Source: Alistipes sp. UBA936
GTDB lineage: Bacteria > Bacteroidota > Bacteroidia > Bacteroidales > Rikenellaceae
DNA length: 11,444 nt
Assembly: GCA_002293505.1 (NCBI GenBank)
Contig: DBDI01000009.1
Coordinates: forward strand, 1-11,444
Reading direction: 5' to 3'
The position numbers and the translations under genes were made by a program. Of this stretch, positions 7,607 to 11,444 are shown one piece after another. Below the pieces are notes generated by a model. The model saw only the letters and a list, made by a program, of their open reading frames with translations, did no database searches and was not told the DNA's origin. How positions within the stretch are numbered: position 1 is the stretch's first letter; each line of letters opens with the position of its first letter.

Positions 7607-7641
7607 AAAAAGACCGGCCTTCAGTTGCAGGAAGGCCGGTC
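7606..7641 (-). terminator. Rho-independent terminator of the PspC-PadR-PspC operon
   Basis: A perfect 11-bp inverted repeat, GACCGGCCTTC (7612-7622) and GAAGGCCGGTC (7631-7641), with an 8-nt loop. Read on the minus strand it is followed by six T's (7611-7606), the last of which is the A of the nfo TGA stop. It lies 38 bp after the stop of the downstream PspC gene. On the plus strand the hairpin has no T-tract after it, so it would terminate nfo only weakly. Confidence 0.9.
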
Positions 7642-7679
7642 CACCACTAATCAATCTTAAACAACCTTAACTGTTTCAC

Positions 7680-8927
7680 TCAATTAAGGGGGGTTAAAGT
7701 CTCCCGACTTAAACTATCGAGCGCCAGAGAATCGGGCCCGAAAACTGCATCTGCATCCTCATCGAGGCGGCGGATAGGCACGCCACCGGTATTACTACGC
7801 CAAGGGTCGCTGTCGAAATCGCTGCGGATCTCGATACGGTGGCGGTCGCGCAAGTACGTCGCATACGTCGCGTTATTAATAAGCACCACAGCAAGGCCAA
7901 CCATCGCAACGCCCCAAACAACGAGCAGAGAACCATAGATAGACCGGCGGATCTTCCACGAGAAGGCGAACGACACGAACATAACTCCAAGCACCGTCAG
8001 AGGAAGAGCCCAACACAACAACACCAACTCCATCAACCACAACGGAGAGTGCAGAGGCATAGGCATCTGGTCGATCATAGAAAGCGCAGATATAAGCTCC
8101 TCGATCGCAATGTGGGGATTCGACACAATCACTATCATACCGATGAACAGTCCCAGCGCAGAGAACAGAAGCGTGAAACCTACAATGGCCGACACGAACT
8201 TTACGAAGAACAACACAATGCGGCCAAGAACAATAGACACCTCTGCCAAAACCGAAGCAGCCTTGGGAGCGTTAGGGTTGGAGGACGATCGGGCGCGGCT
8301 AACCAGATTGTGGCGGATGGACGAGGGAGTAATCCGCTCGCCGCGAGCCTCCAGGCGCTGGCGGGGAGTCTTAGCAAGCGGCATTGCAAACCACAAAACA
8401 AGGTAAGTCACAAGGAACACGCTACCCAGGCCCTCGCCGAAGCCCTTCAACCAATGCAAATGGTCGGGCAACGAAATACACCAAAGGAGAACAGGAATCA
8501 GGAATATCAAACGGATCCAGGCAACGCTAATGTTATGGTAGTTGGCAATACCAGCACAAACACCGCCGAAGATACGCCCCTCGCGAGCACGATAGAGGCG
8601 GCGAGGAATAGAAGCAGTCTCAGCGGGAGCGGTCGCCCAACCGCCGGGAGCCCCGGCAACCTCGGTGTCGTCGTCGATCTCCTCGGCAGAGCCCAACTGG
8701 GCAACGATAGTGTCGACCAGAGGCCGCGAAACGATCTTTGTGTAAACCTGCTCCTCAAGGATTAACTCGGCGATACGGCCCTCGATGTCGGAGATGATCT
8801 CACCACCGTCGGGATCGTCCGAGTAATAAGACCGAAGCGAATCGAGGTACTGTTTGAGGGCGGCGTAGGCATCGTCGTCAAGAGTGAACGAGATGCCGGC
8901 TATACTGACTTTCTCAACTTTTTTCAT
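7680..8927 (-). CDS. Large PspC-domain membrane protein
   Basis: A 415-residue integral membrane protein. Residues 1-85 are a soluble helical module (MKKVEKVSIAGISFTLDDDA..., with DIEGRIAELILEE at 47-59). Residues about 108-186 form a PspC domain: RRLYRAREGRIFGGVCAGIA, then transmembrane segments near 138-153 and 166-185. Further hydrophobic segments follow at about 230-270, 298-325 and 332-352, then an acidic soluble tail (360-415). The N-terminal module and PspC domain are paralogous to those of the short PspC protein encoded two genes upstream; the extra membrane part is not recognised. PspC domains belong to envelope stress (phage shock) proteins. The ATG at 8927 lies 14 bp inside the end of the padR gene, implying coupled expression. 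Role as a membrane sensor or partner of PadR is inference. Confidence 0.87.
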   Translation of the reverse strand: MKKVEKVSIAGISFTLDDDAYAALKQYLDSLRSYYSDDPDGGEIISDIEGRIAELILEEQVYTKIVSRPLVDTIVAQLGSAEEIDDDTEVAGAPGGWATAPAETASIPRRLYRAREGRIFGGVCAGIANYHNISVAWIRLIFLIPVLLWCISLPDHLHWLKGFGEGLGSVFLVTYLVLWFAMPLAKTPRQRLEARGERITPSSIRHNLVSRARSSSNPNAPKAASVLAEVSIVLGRIVLFFVKFVSAIVGFTLLFSALGLFIGMIVIVSNPHIAIEELISALSMIDQMPMPLHSPLWLMELVLLCWALPLTVLGVMFVSFAFSWKIRRSIYGSLLVVWGVAMVGLAVVLINNATYATYLRDRHRIEIRSDFDSDPWRSNTGGVPIRRLDEDADAVFGPDSLALDSLSRETLTPLN

Positions 8928-9264
8928 AACGAATCAATTTAATCTGTTCCACCATCTCGTCCCAAACGTTATCCAACTGACCAAGGATATCGCGACCACG
9001 ATCGGTGATCATATAGTACTTACGAGGAGGCCCCTGTGGAGACTCCTCCCAACGGTAAGACAACAGACCCTGGTTCTTCTGGCGGGCCAACAGAGGGTAA
9101 AGCGTCCCCTCGACGACGATCATATCGGCCTGCTTGAGTTCCGAAATGATCTGTGGAGCGTAACTGTCGCCGCGCGAAAGGATCGAAAGGATACAGTATT
9201 CCAAGATACCCTTACGCATCTGCGCCTTGACGTTGTCCACATTCTTGATGTTCTCTTCAGACAT
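8914..9264 (-). CDS. PadR-family transcriptional regulator
   Basis: A 116-residue winged-helix regulator of the short PadR subfamily, which usually acts as a dimeric repressor. The family hallmarks are visible in order: MRKGILEYCILSIL (helix 1), SYAPQIISELKQA (helix 2), VEGTLYPLLARQKNQGLL (recognition helix and following helix), the wing SYRWEESPQGPPRKYYMIT, and a C-terminal dimerisation helix (DRGRDILGQLDNVWDEM...). I take the ATG at 9264 as start; an in-frame GTG at 9270 would add only two residues and is less likely. The gene sits between two PspC genes: the upstream one stops 7 bp before this ATG, and this gene overlaps the downstream one by 14 bp. PadR proteins commonly repress their own operon, and a repeated AT-rich motif at the operon promoter is a candidate site. 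Confidence 0.93.
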   Translation of the reverse strand: MSEENIKNVDNVKAQMRKGILEYCILSILSRGDSYAPQIISELKQADMIVVEGTLYPLLARQKNQGLLSYRWEESPQGPPRKYYMITDRGRDILGQLDNVWDEMVEQIKLIRYEKS

Positions 9265-9271
9265 AGCCACT

Positions 9272-9766
9272 CTATTTTAAGTACTTAGGTGCGCGCGGAA
9301 CAACAATCCACATAACGATGTAGACCCAGAAAGAGACACCTCCAAGGAACAGAAGCAGAACAGCAATCAGGCGGATGATACTGGGGTCGGTGTTGAAGTA
9401 ATCGGCCAAACCGCCGCAAACCCCGCCGAAGACCTTATCCTCGGAAGAGCGGTAGAGTTTACGAGGTGCCTCGTCGCAAGCCCCGCCGTGGTAAGAGAAG
9501 CCGCGTTTCTGACCGCCGAAAACCTCCGGACGACCGATGACAGCCATAGCACGACGAACCATCTCCTGGTTCACAACCTGCATAGTACTCGAAATCCTTT
9601 CGTCGAACAGATCGGCGATACGAGCCTCGATGTCATCCATAGACTCACCCTCAGAATCCTTAAGTCGAGAAGAAATGTCCCGCAGGTAACGGTCCAGAAT
9701 CTCATAAGCGTCCGTGTCGATGTTGTAAGCACGCCCGCCGATGTTAACATTGTAGGTCTGTTTCAT
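9272..9766 (-). CDS. Short PspC-domain membrane protein
   Basis: A 164-residue protein. Residues 1-83 are a soluble helical module (MKQTYNVNIGGRAYNIDTDA..., with DDIEARIADLFDE at 44-56) that aligns through its length with the N-terminus of the larger PspC protein downstream. Residues about 101-160 are a compact PspC domain (PRKLYRSSEDKVFGGVCGGL, then two closely packed hydrophobic segments ending MWIVVPRAP). I chose the ATG at 9766 because it starts this conserved module and is preceded by an A-rich leader and a promoter; the frame is open further upstream but runs through the terminator and has no family resemblance. It is the first gene of the PspC-PadR-PspC operon. A role in membrane stress sensing together with PadR is inference from context. 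Confidence 0.9.
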   Translation of the reverse strand: MKQTYNVNIGGRAYNIDTDAYEILDRYLRDISSRLKDSEGESMDDIEARIADLFDERISSTMQVVNQEMVRRAMAVIGRPEVFGGQKRGFSYHGGACDEAPRKLYRSSEDKVFGGVCGGLADYFNTDPSIIRLIAVLLLFLGGVSFWVYIVMWIVVPRAPKYLK

Positions 9767-9802
9767 ACTTTGTGTTTTCGTTGTTTTTTTAGTTTGATGC
9801 TG

Positions 9803-9833
9803 CAAATATATAGCAAAAAATAATACTATGCAA
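9803..9833 (-). promoter_or_regulatory. Promoter of the PspC-PadR-PspC operon
   Basis: On the minus strand a -33 TTG (plus coordinates 9831-9833) and a -7 TATATTTG (9803-9810) are separated by exactly 20 bp, matching the Bacteroidota sigma-ABfr promoter pattern TTG-N19-21-TAnnTTTG. A 36-bp A-rich leader follows to the ATG at 9766. Confidence 0.75.
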
Positions 9834-9846
9834 TACCTAATACTAT
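9821..9846. promoter_or_regulatory. Candidate operator: repeated TAATACTAT motif over the -33 region
   Basis: The 9-bp word TAATACTAT occurs at 9821-9829 and 9838-9846, a perfect direct repeat with a 17-bp period, and a third partial AATAC lies between them at 9832-9836. The repeats straddle the -33 element of the operon that encodes PadR, a position suited to autorepression. No binding data exist here; the motif could also be chance in AT-rich DNA. Confidence 0.35.
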
Positions 9847-9853
9847 TTTTAAC

Positions 9854-9883
9854 AAAAAAAGCGCACTTTTTTGTGCGCTTTTT
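9854..9883 (-). terminator. Symmetric hairpin terminator after rplQ (bidirectional in form)
   Basis: AAAAAGCGCAC (9856-9866), a six-T loop (9867-9872) and GTGCGCTTTTT (9873-9883) form a hairpin flanked by A and T tracts, so it can terminate in either direction. On the minus strand it ends the rpoA-rplQ transcript about 40 bp after the rplQ stop, with a seven-T tail (9860-9854). No plus-strand gene reads into it. Confidence 0.88.
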
Positions 9884-9923
9884 CGGGGAGTTGGTGTAGT
9901 AGCCTCTCTGTGGGCCCCTAAAT

Positions 9924-10553
9924 TTAGCCTTTCTTGGTGGCCACGGAACGTCCGGTCGAAGCCTTCGAACCGCTGGTCTTAACCGCGCGGGGAGCAGCAG
10001 CCTTGGGCTTACTGGCAGCAGGCTTCTTAGCGGCGGCGGGTTTCTTGGCAGCCGGCTTGGTAGTCTCTTCAGCAACATCAGCCATTTCGCCTACGGTAGC
10101 ATCGCCTTCGGCAGCCTTCGGAGCAGCCACCTTACCGGAGCGGCGAGTACGAGCCTTGGGAGCGCCGGAAGCGGTAACACCAGCCTTGAACGTATCGTTG
10201 AAGTCAACGAACTCAATGATGCACATATCGGCAGCATCCCCGAGGCGGAAACCAGTCTTGAGTATACGAGTGTAACCGCCGGGACGGTCGCCGATAGCGG
10301 GAGCGATCACGCGAAACAGTTCGGTCACAGCGTGTTTGTCCTTCAGGTAACTGAAAACCACGCGGCGAGAGTGGGTCGTGTCCTCCTTCGATTTGGTAAC
10401 CAGAGGCTCTACGTAACTCTTCAACGCCTTGGCCTTGGCAACCGTTGTCTGGATCCTCTTGTGCAAAACCAGCGACGTAGCCATATTGGCCATCAATGCC
10501 TTACGGTGCGAACTCGTCCTGCCGAGGTGATTGAAATTCTTATTGTGTCTCAT
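9924..10553 (-). CDS. rplQ: 50S ribosomal protein L17 (bL17) with long Lys/Ala/Pro tail
   Basis: A 209-residue protein. Residues 1 to about 120 are the conserved L17 core (MRHNKNFNHLGRTSSHRKAL at the start, then TTVAKAKALKSYVEPL, GGYTRILKTGFRLGDAADMC and IIEFVD), which binds 23S rRNA near the exit-tunnel side of the large subunit. Residues 121-209 are an extension absent from the 127-residue E. coli protein. It is low complexity and basic, with repeats such as AAKKPAAAKKPAASKPKAAA, resembling histone H1-like tails, and an acidic patch (EGDATVGEMADVAEE) just before. Extended L17 tails are common in Bacteroidota. The gene starts 6 bp after rpoA, the standard order at the end of the alpha operon, and is followed by a terminator. 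Confidence 0.96.
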   Translation of the reverse strand: MRHNKNFNHLGRTSSHRKALMANMATSLVLHKRIQTTVAKAKALKSYVEPLVTKSKEDTTHSRRVVFSYLKDKHAVTELFRVIAPAIGDRPGGYTRILKTGFRLGDAADMCIIEFVDFNDTFKAGVTASGAPKARTRRSGKVAAPKAAEGDATVGEMADVAEETTKPAAKKPAAAKKPAASKPKAAAPRAVKTSGSKASTGRSVATKKG

Positions 10554-10559
10554 TTTTGC

Positions 10560-11444
10560 TTAGTCTTTATCGAGTTTATAGGGGGAAACATCCATTCCGA
10601 AGTGCAGGTTCAGCGTGGTTAAAAGGTCGTCCAATTCCGAGAGCGACTTCTTACCGAAGTTACGGAACTTCAACAGGTCGGAACGGTTGAAGCGAACCAA
10701 GTCGCCAACGGTATCCACTTCGGCAGCCTTAAGGCAGTTCAGAGCGCGAACAGAGAGATCCTGATCGGCCAGCTTGGTTTTCAACAACTGACGCATATGC
10801 AGAACATCCTCGTCGAACTCCTCGCTCGTGCCCACCTCGTCCACGTTCATTGTGATCTTCTCGTCCGAGAACAACATAAAGTGGTGGATGAGGATCTTGG
10901 CAGCCTCCTTGAGAGCCTCCTTGGGGTGGATCGAACCATCGGTGGTGATCTCCAGGCTCAGCTTCTCGTAGTCGGTACGTTGCTCGACGCGGTACTGGTC
11001 GATGGCGTACTTCACATTCACGATGGGCGAGTGCAACGAGTCGATCGCCAAACGGCCGAACTCCATCTCCTCCAGGTGGTTCTCCTCAGCCGGAACGTAA
11101 CCGCGGCCTTTACCGATCGTGAGCTCAACCTGGAGCTTCGTGTCGGGAGAGAGGCGGCAGATCACCAGGTCGGGATTCAACACCTTGAAGGCAGAAAGGT
11201 AATTGGAGATGTAACCAGCCGTGAGGGCGGTCACACCGGCAACGTTCAGCGTCACGCGTTCGCTGTCGATATTTTCCGCAGTCCGGATGAAGCGTACCTT
11301 CTTCAGATTAAGGATGATGTCGATCATCCCCTCCATCACACCGGGAATCGCGGCAAATTCGTGATCTACACCCGCAATCTTCACCGTCGTAATTGCAAAC
11401 CCTTCCAACGAAGAGAGCAAAATACGGCGCAAAGCATTGCCGAT
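10560..11444 (-). CDS. rpoA: DNA-directed RNA polymerase alpha subunit (partial, N-terminus outside window)
   Basis: 295 codons including the TAA stop, open to the window edge; about 30 N-terminal residues should lie beyond it. The visible protein begins IGNALRRILLSSLEG, the conserved helix of the alpha N-terminal domain that dimerises and nucleates RNA polymerase assembly. Further conserved blocks are GRGYVPAEEN and the region around IDSLHSPIVNVKYAIDQYRV. After a linker comes the C-terminal domain (SVRALNCLKAAEVDTVGDLV and LLKFRNFGKKSLSEL), which contacts upstream DNA and activators through a helix-hairpin-helix. A TTG at 11432 is internal (the Leu of NALRR), not a start. rplQ follows after 6 bp. 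Confidence 0.97.
   Translation of the reverse strand: MGNALRRILLSSLEGFAITTVKIAGVDHEFAAIPGVMEGMIDIILNLKKVRFIRTAENIDSERVTLNVAGVTALTAGYISNYLSAFKVLNPDLVICRLSPDTKLQVELTIGKGRGYVPAEENHLEEMEFGRLAIDSLHSPIVNVKYAIDQYRVEQRTDYEKLSLEITTDGSIHPKEALKEAAKILIHHFMLFSDEKITMNVDEVGTSEEFDEDVLHMRQLLKTKLADQDLSVRALNCLKAAEVDTVGDLVRFNRSDLLKFRNFGKKSLSELDDLLTTLNLHFGMDVSPYKLDKD

Noticed and set aside
7839..8765. 308-residue open frame on the plus strand inside the large PspC gene
   Set aside because: It is antisense to a confidently assigned gene and its product is rich in Arg, His, Asn and Gln with no fold-like pattern, as expected of a shadow of membrane-protein codons.
9278..9287. Perfect 10-bp palindrome TAAGTACTTA just before the padR start
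   Set aside because: It is explained by the last codons of the short PspC gene (Lys-Tyr-Leu), and without conservation data it is not distinguishable from chance.
9767..10078. N-terminal extension of the short PspC protein
   Set aside because: The frame is open upstream but crosses the rplQ terminator and the end of rplQ. It has no family similarity, and the promoter lies inside it.
1..11444. Possible mobile element, defence island, CRISPR array, tRNA or riboswitch
   Set aside because: I saw no transposase or integrase, no regular repeat-spacer array, no tRNA-like cloverleaf and no intergenic region large enough for a riboswitch. Nearly all of the window is core chromosomal coding sequence.

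Overview
The window is an ordinary, densely coded chromosomal segment of a Bacteroidota bacterium, most likely a GC-rich member of the Bacteroidales. The evidence is the end of a Bat (aerotolerance) operon, a DUF3078 outer-membrane protein, a long-tailed ribosomal protein L17, 'TAnnTTTG' type -7 promoter elements, A-rich leaders, and little visible Shine-Dalgarno sequence. GC content looks to be in the mid-50s percent, which would suit an Alistipes-like organism. That placement is inference. I see no mobile element, CRISPR array, tRNA or rRNA.

Layout. (1) Positions 1-1679, plus strand: the 3' end of batD, then batE and recR, nearly abutting. (2) Positions 6725 down to 1769, minus strand: a four-gene operon of DUF3078 protein, S41 C-terminal processing protease, a 70-residue single-pass membrane protein and RNase R, joined by short overlaps or a 25-bp gap. 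It converges on recR across 89 bp with no clear terminator. (3) Positions 6767-7606, plus strand: nfo (endonuclease IV), divergent from the DUF3078 operon over only 41 bp. (4) Positions 9766 down to 7680, minus strand: a PspC / PadR / PspC operon with a good Bacteroidota promoter, a repeated candidate operator and a strong terminator whose T-tract reaches into the nfo stop codon. (5) Positions 11444 down to 9924, minus strand: rpoA (N-terminus beyond the window) and rplQ, the usual end of the ribosomal protein/alpha operon, closed by a symmetric hairpin terminator.

How the genes fit together. The Bat proteins, protease, DUF3078 protein and PspC proteins all concern the cell envelope or its stress. 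RecR and Nfo repair DNA, RNase R degrades structured RNA, and RpoA/L17 are core expression machinery. The most system-like unit is the PspC-PadR-PspC operon. Its two membrane proteins share the same N-terminal soluble module as well as a PspC domain and flank a PadR repressor, which suggests a membrane sensor/repressor circuit. This is related to known PadR-associated membrane systems and is not a clearly new one.
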